From Streptomyces sp. NBC_00704 (GTDB lineage Bacteria; Actinomycetota; Actinomycetes; Streptomycetales; Streptomycetaceae), in contig NZ_CP109000.1 in assembly GCF_036226605.1 (NCBI RefSeq), positions 1,794,501-1,858,500 of the forward strand: a DNA stretch of 64,000 bases. The letters are read 5' to 3'. The position numbers and the translations under genes were made by a program. Below the pieces are notes generated by a model that was given only the letters and a program-made list of their open reading frames with translations, did no database searches and was not told where the DNA came from. Position 1 is the first letter of the stretch. Each line of letters begins with the position of its first letter. Shown here piece by piece: positions 43,046 through 50,955 of this stretch.

Positions 43046-44503
43046 ATGAACAAGACGATCAGGCGCGCGTCGGTCTTCGCGCTGCTGCTGGTGTTCGCCC
43101 TGCTGCTCCGGGCGACCTGGGTGCAGTTCTACGAAGGCCGGGCGCTCGCGGACGACAAGGGCAACCGGCGCAACGCGATCGAGACGTACGCGGAGCCGCT
43201 CGGGAACATCGTGGTGGCCGGAAAGGCGGTCACCGGCTCGGCGGCCACCTCGGGCGGCGACCTCAGGTACAAGCGCACGTACACGGACGGCGGGCTGTAC
43301 GCGGCGGTCACCGGGTACGCCTCGCAGGCCTATGCGCCGACCCAGCTGGAGGGGATCTACGCCGACGTCCTCAACGGCACGGACACCCGGCTGAAGACGG
43401 TGCTGGACACGGTCACGAACCAGCGCGCCGATCCGGGTGACGTGATCACGACCATCGACCCCCGGGTGCAGAAGGCGGGGTACGACGCCCTCGGCGGCAA
43501 GAAGGGCGCGGCCGTGGCCATCGACCCGAAGACGGGGCAGATCCTCGCCGTCGTGTCGACGCCGTCGTACGACCCCTCGTCGCTGACCGACGCGGGCACC
43601 GCCGGGCCGGCCTGGAAGAAGCTGACGTCGGACCCCGACAAGCCTCTCGTCAACCGGGCCCTGCGGCAGCCGCTGGCCCCGGGCTCCACGTTCAAGCTGG
43701 TGGTGGCCGCGGCCGCGCTGGAGGACGGCCTGTACACGTCGGTCGACGTGAAGACCGACAGCGAGGACCCGTACACGCTGCCGGGCACACGGACGCCCCT
43801 GAAGAACGAGAACGCCTCCGCGCCCTGCACGGACGCCACGATCCGGGTCGCGTTGCAGTACTCCTGCAACAACGTCTTCGCGCACATGGCGGTCCAGCTC
43901 GGCCAGGACAAGCTGAAGGCGATGGCCGACCGGTTCGGTTTCGACGACGACAGCCTGGACGTCCCGGTGCGGGCGTACGCGAGCGTGTACCCGTCCGGCA
44001 TGGACGAGTCGTCCACGGCGCTGACCGGCATCGGGCAGTTCGACGTGACGGCGACCCCGCTCCAGATGGCCATGGTGTCGGCCGCGATCGCCGACGACGG
44101 CGAGCTGGTCTCGCCGCACATGGTCGCGCAGGTCACCGACGGCGGCGGGAACGTGCTGAAGGACTACGACGACGACGCGTCGCGCACGCGGATCGTCAGC
44201 TCCGCCACCGCGGAGCAACTGCGGTCGGCGATGCGGACGGTCGTCGAGAAGGGCACGGGCACGAACGCGCTCATCGACGGCGTCACCGTCGGCGGCAAGA
44301 CGGGCACGGCTCAGAACGGCGAGAACAACAGCAAGGCCCCCTACGCCTGGTTCACCTCGTACGGCACGTCCGACTCCTCGGGCGAGCAGGTCGCCGTGGC
44401 GGTCGTGGTCGAGCAGTCGGACGCCGCGCGCTCCGAGGTCAGCGGCAACGGGCTGGCCGCGCCCGTCGCGAAGGCCATGATGCGGGCGGCGCTGAGGAAG
44501 TAG
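43046..44503 (+). CDS. Class B penicillin-binding protein (PbpA-like transpeptidase)
   Basis: A 485-residue peptidoglycan transpeptidase. One N-terminal membrane anchor (about 8-27) leaves the rest outside the cell. Catalytic motifs are STFK (Ser214, Lys217), SCN (273-275) and KTGT (418-421). The N-terminal dimerisation part (RRNAIETYAEPLGNIVVAGKAVTGS) is that of PbpA/FtsI-type enzymes. It cross-links peptide stems during wall growth. The upstream ECF-type promoter suggests induction by envelope stress. A sigma factor and its probable partner are encoded just downstream. Confidence 0.93.
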   Translation: MNKTIRRASVFALLLVFALLLRATWVQFYEGRALADDKGNRRNAIETYAEPLGNIVVAGKAVTGSAATSGGDLRYKRTYTDGGLYAAVTGYASQAYAPTQLEGIYADVLNGTDTRLKTVLDTVTNQRADPGDVITTIDPRVQKAGYDALGGKKGAAVAIDPKTGQILAVVSTPSYDPSSLTDAGTAGPAWKKLTSDPDKPLVNRALRQPLAPGSTFKLVVAAAALEDGLYTSVDVKTDSEDPYTLPGTRTPLKNENASAPCTDATIRVALQYSCNNVFAHMAVQLGQDKLKAMADRFGFDDDSLDVPVRAYASVYPSGMDESSTALTGIGQFDVTATPLQMAMVSAAIADDGELVSPHMVAQVTDGGGNVLKDYDDDASRTRIVSSATAEQLRSAMRTVVEKGTGTNALIDGVTVGGKTGTAQNGENNSKAPYAWFTSYGTSDSSGEQVAVAVVVEQSDAARSEVSGNGLAAPVAKAMMRAALRK

Positions 44504-44713
44504 CGCGCTCCCCCGTTGAACCGGTTCCGGGTTCCCGCCGTGTCACGGAATCGGGGTCCGAAGGCGTTCGATCAGCCACATGACGTTCGAACCCCCGTAC
44601 CAGAGCGGCCCGTGGAGCACTGCTACGCTTCCCGGTCTCGCCCCGTCCACCTCCTCGGGGCATCCCCATGTCATTCACATGACGCGCACAGGCACACCGA
44701 GAAGAGGTCACCC

Positions 44714-45283
44714 GTGGGCACAGTCGTCGACGACGCCGCCTCGGTGGAGTTCCACGCCTTCTTCGACCGCCACTACGCCGAACTGTCGCGCCTGGCCCAC
44801 CTCCTGACCGGGGAGGCCGACGCGGCCGACGACCTGGCGGCGGACGCGCTCCTCGCGCTGTGGCACCGCTGGGACCGGGTGCGGGCGGCCGACCATCCGG
44901 TGGCCTACGCCCGCGGCGTCGTCGCCAACCTCGCCCGCACCCGCATCCGCAGCGCGGTGCGCGAGCGGCGCAGGGTCGCGCTGTTCTGGTCGCAACGGGA
45001 GGAGAGGACGGAGAACCCGGACGTCGCCGGCGTCGTGGACGTGCAGTCGGCGCTGCGTGGACTCCCGTTCCGCAAACGGGCCTGTGTGGTGCTGCGGCAC
45101 GCCTTCGACCTCTCGGAGAAGGACACGGCGCTCGCCCTCGGGGTCTCGGTCGGTACGGTGAAGAGCCAGACCTCCAAGGGGATGGCCGAGCTGCAGAAGC
45201 TGCTCGGCGGCAAGGGAAGAGCGCTCAAGGTGCCCGCCATGGTGCGCACCGGTGAGGCCTCGGCCTCGGGAAGGGACCGATGA
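44714..45283 (+). CDS. SigE-family (SigE70-like) ECF RNA polymerase sigma factor
   Basis: A 189-residue ECF sigma factor. Region 2 is FHAFFDRHYAELSRLAHLLTGEADAADDLAADALLALWHRWDRV, and region 4 is LRGLPFRKRACVVLRHAFDLSEKDTALALGVSVGTVKSQTSKGMAELQ, with the helix-turn-helix in ALGVSVGTVKSQTSKG. This pattern is the actinomycete SigE-family group. GTG at 44714 follows GAAGAGG. ATGA overlap with the next gene indicates coupled production with a probable anti-sigma or regulatory partner. Confidence 0.9.
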   Translation: MGTVVDDAASVEFHAFFDRHYAELSRLAHLLTGEADAADDLAADALLALWHRWDRVRAADHPVAYARGVVANLARTRIRSAVRERRRVALFWSQREERTENPDVAGVVDVQSALRGLPFRKRACVVLRHAFDLSEKDTALALGVSVGTVKSQTSKGMAELQKLLGGKGRALKVPAMVRTGEASASGRDR

Positions 45284-46146
45284 CGATGCAGCGGGACGTG
45301 CACGACGAGCTGCGCGCCCGGTTGCACGGAGCGGTCGAGGCGCACGAGCCCGACCGGGCGCGCATCCTGGCCCGGGTCGAGCGCGGCATGGCGGGATCCG
45401 GGGAGAGGCAGCGGTCGGACCACCGGGCGACCCGGCCGCCCCTGTGGAGCTGGACCCGGATCGTGGGCGCCACCGCCGCCGTCGCGGGCATGCTCGCGGC
45501 CGGCGGGTACGCGGTGGCGTCCGCCGTGCGGAGCGAGCCCCCGGCGCGGGAGACGGTGGCCGTCTCCCCGCCGCCGTCGGGCTCCCCCGACGCCACGAGC
45601 CGTCCGCCCGCCTCGCCGAGCGCCACGCCGAGCGCCGGGGGCGGCACGCACCACCCGGCCGGGCCGGGCGCCACGCCGTCGAGGAGCGCCCCGGCGACGC
45701 CCTCCGCCCCCGCGGCCACGCTGCTGCCGGCGACCGACGACGAGAGCGACGGCCCGCTGTGGTCGGACGGCTCGGTCGACCCGCACAGCAACGACTTCTG
45801 GGCGCAGAGCAACGTCACGCTGAAGACGTCCGAGCGGCTCACGCGCCTGACGGTGCAGCTGAAGGTGGCGCAGACCGGCGGCGTCTCCCCGGCGGGCGCC
45901 TGGCGTTCGCTGCCGGAGGACGACTTCACGTTCACGGCGGCCGAGCGGGACGGGTTCCTCGTCTACACCTGGGTGCTCAAGGACGGCCGGACGGTTCCCG
46001 AGGGCGAGTGGGTGTTCGCCGGGCAGTACGACCACGCCCGCGGCGGCCGGGACGCGAGGAAGGACGCCTACGTGGTCGCGGGCCGGGGGGACGGCGGGCA
46101 GACCTCCGTGGGCGGCGACTTCGCCCGCCACGAAGACCGCGACTGA
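45280..46146 (+). CDS. Single-pass membrane protein coupled to the sigma factor, possible anti-sigma factor
   Basis: A 288-residue protein: a charged cytoplasmic N-terminus (about 1-58, VHDELRARLHGAVEAHEPDRARILARVERGMAG), one membrane helix (about 63-85), a Ser/Pro/Ala-rich external linker and an extracellular C-terminal domain (SNDFWAQSNVTLKTSERLTRLTVQLKVAQTGG). It overlaps the sigma gene by ATGA. The layout is that of a membrane regulator of an ECF sigma factor, but no zinc-binding anti-sigma motif (HxxxCxxC) is present. The role is therefore inferred from context. Confidence 0.72.
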   Translation: MTMQRDVHDELRARLHGAVEAHEPDRARILARVERGMAGSGERQRSDHRATRPPLWSWTRIVGATAAVAGMLAAGGYAVASAVRSEPPARETVAVSPPPSGSPDATSRPPASPSATPSAGGGTHHPAGPGATPSRSAPATPSAPAATLLPATDDESDGPLWSDGSVDPHSNDFWAQSNVTLKTSERLTRLTVQLKVAQTGGVSPAGAWRSLPEDDFTFTAAERDGFLVYTWVLKDGRTVPEGEWVFAGQYDHARGGRDARKDAYVVAGRGDGGQTSVGGDFARHEDRD

Positions 46147-46153
46147 GCGAGCC

Positions 46154-46181
46154 GTGCGGGGGACCGGACGGCCCCCCGCAC
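46154..46181. terminator. Hairpin between convergent genes
   Basis: GTGCGGGGG (46154-46162) pairs with CCCCCGCAC (46173-46181), with further CC/GG pairing inside the loop. It lies between the sigma-partner gene and the acid phosphatase gene and could terminate both. Confidence 0.7.
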
Positions 46182-46187
46182 ACCGCC

Positions 46188-46985
46188 TCAGCCGACGAAG
46201 TACGTCGGGTTCGGCAGCTTGTACCCGCGGTCGGCGTGGCCGCCGTCGAGGTCGGAGTACTGGTCGCCGAAGTTGGCGATGATGTCGTACCCGAGGTCGT
46301 CCTCGATGTGCTTGCGGGTGCCGGCCTTGTACTGGACGGTGGTGCAGGTCCAGGTGCCCGGGGTGGCGCAGGCGCTCAGGTAGGACGGCGGCGCGGCCGC
46401 GTTCTTGAGGAACATGTGGCCGGCGTCCAGGTTGACGTCGGCGCCGACCTTCTTCAGGTTCTCGACGGCGGCGGCGCGCTGCGCCTCGTTGAGGCCCGAG
46501 TTGTAGAAGACCTCGACGCCCTTCTTCTCCGCGTACCGCACCAGCTCGGGGCTGCCGAAGACGGCCGGGCGGTCGGCCTTGTTCACGTAGGCCGCCCAAC
46601 TGGCGGAGTTGTAGGTGTAGTTGTACCTCTTCTCGTAGTCGAGGCTGAGCAGCAGCGTGTCGTCGATGTCGAAGACGACCGCGGGCCGGTGGTGCCCCCG
46701 GACCGCCTTGCGGGCGGCCTGGTCGATGTACTTCCGCGCGGCCTTGTCGATGCTCGCGAGGTCCTTGGCGTACGGGCTCGCCGGCGACGCCTGGTACACG
46801 CCGTCGGCGTCCGCCGCGGTGCCGTAGTAGGTGTCGATGTCCTTCACCAGGAGCCCGATGTTGTAGGGCTCGTGCGTGGAGTCGGCCGTGGACTGGTGGG
46901 CCGTGGCCGCACCGGCGCCGTACAGGGCGGCGCCGGCGACGGCGCAGGCCGCGGCCGCGGCCGCGATGCGAAGTGGCTTATGCAT
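46188..46985 (-). CDS. Exported HAD-family class B acid phosphatase
   Basis: A 265-residue secreted phosphatase of the HAD IIIB group. Signal sequence HKPLRIAAAAAACAVAGAAL; catalytic DxDxT motif VVFDIDDTLLLS (nucleophile and acid Asp); motif II in VEVFYNSGLNEAQ; and the acidic motif FGDQYSDLDGGHADRGY that binds Mg. It releases phosphate from organic esters outside the cell. ATG at 46985 is the start fitting the signal peptide. No PHO box was found upstream. Confidence 0.9.
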   Translation of the reverse strand: MHKPLRIAAAAAACAVAGAALYGAGAATAHQSTADSTHEPYNIGLLVKDIDTYYGTAADADGVYQASPASPYAKDLASIDKAARKYIDQAARKAVRGHHRPAVVFDIDDTLLLSLDYEKRYNYTYNSASWAAYVNKADRPAVFGSPELVRYAEKKGVEVFYNSGLNEAQRAAAVENLKKVGADVNLDAGHMFLKNAAAPPSYLSACATPGTWTCTTVQYKAGTRKHIEDDLGYDIIANFGDQYSDLDGGHADRGYKLPNPTYFVG

Positions 46986-47193
46986 GACAGGCTTTCTACG
47001 CGCGTCACACGGGTGAGCGCGAGACCCGCCGGGCAAAAAACGGGTCAAGCGCCCCGCCGGGCCCGGTCCACGGCCGCTCCGACGGACGCCGGCCCGGCGC
47101 TGGGAACGCCGGCCGCGGGCAGGTCCCCGCAGCGCCCGGACGGCCGGTCAGGGGCCCGCCGGGCCCGCGAGAGGGGTGCGTCGGCGCGGCGTC

Positions 47194-48324
47194 TCAGCAC
47201 TCCCCCCGCCAGGGCTCCCAGTCGCCGAGGTAGGCCGCGCGGGTGGCCGACCGGGCCTGCTCCGGGCGGAGTTGGGGGCGGTTCCCGGGGACGGTGATCC
47301 GCGCTCCGGGCCCGCTGTTGCGGTACTCGGCGAACCGCTGGCTCTGCCAGGGGAAGGAGTCCGACATGTTCGCGTAGGGCGCGACCGCGTCGATGCCGGC
47401 GTCCAGGCGGGTGTCGCGCACGACGAGACCCGGGCGGGCGGTGGTGTCGGAGCTGGGCACCCAGGGCCGGGCCAGCTTGTAGGACGCGTCCGGCGCCTCG
47501 CTGTCGATCCGGCCGCGGACGACGAGGTACCCGAGCGGGTTGGCGCCGGCCGTCGAGGGGGCGAAGACGTAGCCGTAGGGGGCGGCCGTCAGGTCGGTGC
47601 GGTTCAGGGTGCGGAAGCGGCAGCGCTCGTAGACGGCCGTGGCCCGGCCGAAGACGAAGTCGACGTCTCCCTCGGCGTAGCAGTCCGCGTAGTACTGGCG
47701 GGCGAACGCGGTCAGGGCGAGGGAGTCGGCGTACAGGGTGTCCTGGTGGCCGAGGAAGCGGCAGTGGTGGAAGGCGGAGCGGTCGCCCTGGACCTTGACG
47801 GCGACGGCCTGGGTGCCGGTGACGCCGGGGTGGTCGGCGCGCAGCCAGTCGTTGGCGAAGGTGATCCAGCGGGCGGTGAAGCCGGCGGCCTGGAGGGTCG
47901 TGGTGGCCGATCCGGTGGTGCCGTAGGTGCCGCCGCCGGGCTTGGGGGTGCCGGCCGCGGTGTCGTGGACGATCACGACGTCGCGCGGGTCCTCGGAGGC
48001 GCCGATCCAGGTGGCGTCCGTGCGGGCGGCGTCGAGGACGACCCTCTCCCGGTAGACGCCGGGCGCGAGGACGAGGGTCCAGCCGCTGCCGGCGGCGGCC
48101 GCGACGGCGTCCGCGACCGAGGTGTGGTCGCCCCGGCCGCGCGGGTCGACGTACAGGGTGCGGGGGGTGCGCCGGGCGGCCGGGGAGCCGTGACGGCCGA
48201 ACGGGCGCGAGCCGCCGGCGGCGCGCGCGGGGGACGCGGCGAGGCCGAGCGCGGCGGCCGTGCCGGCGCCGGCGGCGAGGAATCCCCTTCTGGACAGGGG
48301 GAGTCGGGGGTGGGGCGAGGGCAT
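47194..48324 (-). CDS. Tat-exported pectinesterase
   Basis: A 376-residue pectin methylesterase (CE8). The twin-arginine signal is PLSRRGFLAAGAGTAAALG. Right-handed beta-helix motifs are RTLYVDPRGRGDHTSVADAVAAA, FLGHQDTLYAD and GDVDFVFGRATAVYERC (catalytic Asp in DFVFG), with a later WQSQRFAEY and ARPW-type ending (LARPWVPSS). It removes methyl esters from pectin outside the cell, preparing substrate for the pectate lyase encoded upstream. Confidence 0.93.
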   Translation of the reverse strand: MPSPHPRLPLSRRGFLAAGAGTAAALGLAASPARAAGGSRPFGRHGSPAARRTPRTLYVDPRGRGDHTSVADAVAAAAGSGWTLVLAPGVYRERVVLDAARTDATWIGASEDPRDVVIVHDTAAGTPKPGGGTYGTTGSATTTLQAAGFTARWITFANDWLRADHPGVTGTQAVAVKVQGDRSAFHHCRFLGHQDTLYADSLALTAFARQYYADCYAEGDVDFVFGRATAVYERCRFRTLNRTDLTAAPYGYVFAPSTAGANPLGYLVVRGRIDSEAPDASYKLARPWVPSSDTTARPGLVVRDTRLDAGIDAVAPYANMSDSFPWQSQRFAEYRNSGPGARITVPGNRPQLRPEQARSATRAAYLGDWEPWRGEC

Positions 48325-48358
48325 GCGGGTGCTCCTTCGCGGTACGGCGGTGCGCTGC

Positions 48359-48401
48359 TGCGGGAAAGGTGCGGGGAGAGTGCGGGAAGGGTGCGGGAGA
48401 G
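48359..48401. repeat. 11-bp tandem repeat upstream of the pectinesterase gene
   Basis: Four copies of a TGCGGGAAAGG-type unit (TGCGGGAAAGG, TGCGGGGAGAG, TGCGGGAAGGG, TGCGGGAGAG) lie 35 bases upstream of the pectinesterase start, in its probable leader or promoter. Confidence 0.65.
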
Positions 48402-48441
48402 TCGCCGGGCGGTCGGTGCGCGGCGGGGCGCGGGTGGGGAG

Positions 48442-48471
48442 CGGCCGGGGCGGCGGGCGCCGCCCCGGCCG
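48442..48471 (-). terminator. Terminator after the pectate lyase gene
   Basis: A perfect 13-bp stem, CGGCCGGGGCGGC (48442-48454) with 48459-48471, and a GGGC loop, eight bases past the pectate lyase stop on the minus strand. Confidence 0.85.
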
Positions 48472-48479
48472 TCACGCGG

Positions 48480-49808
48480 TCAGCCGAGGCGGCCGGCGCC
48501 CGCGCCGCAGTCGACGATCCGGGGCACCGCCCTCGCCGGGTCGACCGCGGTGCGCAGGGTGGGCGTCCACCCGGCGCCGGACGGGAGGGCCTCGGCCGGG
48601 ATCTCGGCGTTGTGCACGGCGATCAGGTCGGTCCTGACGCCGTTGACGTAGTTGTCGGCGGCGGTCAGCGGCGAGACGTTCCACCGCTTGAGCACCTTGG
48701 CCGCGCTGACGCCCTTCGGGAGCGTGAACGCGTTGTGCTCGGCGACGAGCTGGGACTCCTTGCCGATGCCGAAGCTGTAGGAGTAGTCGCCGGCGGCGAC
48801 GAAGTGGTTGTTGTAGGAGTCGACCTGCCCGAAGCGGACGCGGGGGGCGCGCTCGACGAGTCCGGAGAACAGGTTGTGGTGGAAGGTCGTCCTCAGGTGG
48901 CCGCGGTCGCCCGCGGCGGTCGACTCGCTGTCGCTGTTGCCGATGAGGATGGTCTTGTCGTGCTCGCCGAAGACGTTCCAGGAGGCGGTGACGAGGTCGG
49001 CGCCGCGCACGATGTCCAGTTCGCCGTCGTGCTGCTGGTAGAGCATGCCGAAGTAGGAGGGCGCGGCGCTGTCCGGGTGCGAGCCGTCGGAGAACGTGTT
49101 GTGGTCCAGCCACACATGGGTGGAGCCGTAGACGACGGCGGTGTCGTACTCGGAGTTCCAGTTGCCCTTGTCGCCGTCGGTCGGGTCCCACTGCGGGAAG
49201 CAGTCGATGGGGGACTCGAAGGACAGGTTGCGCACGATCACGTTGTCGACGGCCTTGATCTGGAGGCTGACGCCCTTGAAGCCGGCGTTGCGGCCGACGC
49301 CGACGATGGTGGTGTTGGCGGGGACGTTCGCCTTGATGGCCTGGTCCTGGGCGGCGGCGGAGGCGCGTCGCAGCCCCTCCGGGCTGTCGTCGGGCTCGGC
49401 GCTCAGGTCGGTGTCCAGGCCCCAGACCTCGGGCGAGTACTTCGCGAGGTAGGCGTCGAAGTCGTAGCCGGGGGCGGCGAAGGCGTCGCATCCCTCGGCG
49501 ACGGCGTCGATGACGCCCTTCACCTTCACGATCTTGGGCGCGGAGCCCCCGGCGGCGAGGGCGGCCTTGAACTCGGCCCAGGTGGTGACGGTGTAGACGT
49601 GGGCGGCGTCGGCGGCCGACCCGCCCGTGGTGCCGGTCCCCTGGGCGGCCCAGCCGTCGTTCGCGGGCAGGACCTGCCGGCCGAGGTCGCGGGACGGGGA
49701 GCGGTGGGACTGCGTCTGGGCGGAGGCCGCCGCGGTGACGGACAGCACCAGCGCGGTGCATCCCACCAGGGTTCCTATGACGCGAGCATGACATGACTGG
49801 GTACGCAC
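48480..49808 (-). CDS. Secreted pectate lyase (PL1 type)
   Basis: A 442-residue parallel beta-helix lyase that cleaves polygalacturonate by beta-elimination, needing Ca. The signal peptide follows MRTQSCHARVIGTLVGCTALV. PL1 hallmarks are NTTIVGVGRNAGFKGVSLQIKAVDNVIVRNLSFESP, YDTAVVYGSTHVWLDHNTFSDGSH (vWiDH signature), FGEHDKTILIGNSDS, TTFHHNLFSGLVERAPRVRFG (catalytic Arg) and QVDSYNNHFVAAGDYSYSFG. GTG at 49808 has GAGGAG nine bases upstream. Acts together with the neighbouring pectinesterase. Confidence 0.94.
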   Translation of the reverse strand: MRTQSCHARVIGTLVGCTALVLSVTAAASAQTQSHRSPSRDLGRQVLPANDGWAAQGTGTTGGSAADAAHVYTVTTWAEFKAALAAGGSAPKIVKVKGVIDAVAEGCDAFAAPGYDFDAYLAKYSPEVWGLDTDLSAEPDDSPEGLRRASAAAQDQAIKANVPANTTIVGVGRNAGFKGVSLQIKAVDNVIVRNLSFESPIDCFPQWDPTDGDKGNWNSEYDTAVVYGSTHVWLDHNTFSDGSHPDSAAPSYFGMLYQQHDGELDIVRGADLVTASWNVFGEHDKTILIGNSDSESTAAGDRGHLRTTFHHNLFSGLVERAPRVRFGQVDSYNNHFVAAGDYSYSFGIGKESQLVAEHNAFTLPKGVSAAKVLKRWNVSPLTAADNYVNGVRTDLIAVHNAEIPAEALPSGAGWTPTLRTAVDPARAVPRIVDCGAGAGRLG

Positions 49809-49880
49809 TGTGCGGGTCTCCTCTGAGGAAAGGCGGTGCGGCGGAAATGCCGGTGCGGCGGATGCGGTGGAACAGGAGGC

Positions 49881-50016
49881 GCGGTCGGACGGGCGGTGCG
49901 GTCGGACGGACGGTGCGGTCGGACGGGCGGTGCGGTCGGACGGGCGGTGCGGTCGGACGGACGGTGCGGTCGGACGGGCGGTGCGGTCGGACGGGCGGTG
50001 CGGTCGGACGGGCGGT
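49881..50016. repeat. 17-bp tandem array, eight copies
   Basis: Eight head-to-tail copies of GCGGTCGGACGGGCGGT start at 49881, 49898, 49915, 49932, 49949, 49966, 49983 and 50000. Copies 2 and 5 carry A instead of G at position 13 and are otherwise identical. A degenerate ninth follows at 50017. The period is not a multiple of three and no start or stop fits, so it is not coding. It lies between the esterase stop and the pectate lyase start, in the lyase's upstream region. Confidence 0.92.
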
Positions 50017-50054
50017 GCGTCGGACGGGCCGCCGTGCGGTCGTCGCGGGGACGG

Positions 50055-50852
50055 CTACGACAGGGGCGCGGGCCAGGTGATCCAGGACGTGGGGATCGTG
50101 TCGTGCAGCCGCCGCACGTCGCACGGTTCGAGCACCCGCGTGCGCAGCAGCTCCCGCACGACGAGCCGCGCCACGGCGATCGCGCCCGGCGGGTTGAAGT
50201 GCGTGTTGTCCTGCTCGGTCGCGGTCCAGTTGAAGTACGTCTTCGTCGCCTCGACGCCCAACTGCTGCCAGAGCGCCAGCGACAGCGCCTGGACGTCGAG
50301 CAGCGCCACGCCCTCCTCCGCGGCCAGCGCGCGCATGGCGGCCGGGTACTCCCCGTGCGTGGGCTGGGCCTTGCCCGCCGCGTCGAACTTGCGCCGCTCG
50401 ACGGGCGTGGCCAGCACGGGCCGCGCGCCCTTGGCGCGGGCGCCGTCGAGATACCTGCGCAGACACTCCTGGTACGTCGTCCAGGGCTCGGTGTAGCGGG
50501 TGGGGTCGGTGCTCTTCTCGTCGTTGTGGGCGAACTGGACGAGCAGCAGGTCCCCCGGCCGGATCGCGGCGAGCACGGCGTCGAGCCGGCCCTCGTCGAT
50601 GAAGCTCTTGGAACTGCGGCCGTTCAGCGCGTGGTTGGCGACGGGCAGGCCGGACCGCAGGAAGAAGGGCAGCGCCATGCCCCATCCGGTCTCGGGCGCG
50701 GCGTCGGAGTACTTCTGCGCCGCGGTGGAGTCTCCGGCGATGTAGAGGGTTCTCGGCCGGCGCGCCGCGGCGTGGGCGGGCGCGGCGGCGGCCGCTCCGA
50801 GCGGGAGGGCGGCCAGCGCCGCCGTGGTGACCTGTCTGCGGGTCAGGGACAC
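50055..50852 (-). CDS. Exported SGNH/GDSL esterase, rhamnogalacturonan acetylesterase type
   Basis: A 265-residue SGNH hydrolase. The signal peptide carries RR (SLTRRQVTTAALAALPLGAAAAA). Block I is IAGDSTAAQ with Ser42, block II NHALNGRSSKSF, block III VQFAHNDEKS and block V DNTHFNPPGA with the Asp-His pair. This set is typical of rhamnogalacturonan acetylesterases (CE12), which remove acetyl groups from pectin side regions. GTG at 50852 is chosen for its AAAGG site; GTG at 50861 would add three residues. It fits the pectin-degrading neighbourhood. Confidence 0.88.
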   Translation of the reverse strand: MSLTRRQVTTAALAALPLGAAAAAPAHAAARRPRTLYIAGDSTAAQKYSDAAPETGWGMALPFFLRSGLPVANHALNGRSSKSFIDEGRLDAVLAAIRPGDLLLVQFAHNDEKSTDPTRYTEPWTTYQECLRRYLDGARAKGARPVLATPVERRKFDAAGKAQPTHGEYPAAMRALAAEEGVALLDVQALSLALWQQLGVEATKTYFNWTATEQDNTHFNPPGAIAVARLVVRELLRTRVLEPCDVRRLHDTIPTSWITWPAPLS

Positions 50853-50893
50853 GACATACACCTTTCGAGGGGTCGGTGGGCGTGCCGGGAGGG

Positions 50894-50938
50894 CGGGGCG
50901 ACCGCACGGCCGGTGACGGCCGGCGCGCGGTCGCCCCG
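50894..50938 (-). terminator. Terminator between the sugar-binding protein and esterase genes
   Basis: CGGGGCGACCGC (50894-50905) pairs perfectly with GCGGTCGCCCCG (50927-50938); the 21-base loop holds a second GGCCGG/CCGGC stem. It lies past the stop of the binding-protein gene. Confidence 0.8.
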
Positions 50939-50955
50939 CGTCCGCGTCCGCCGGA

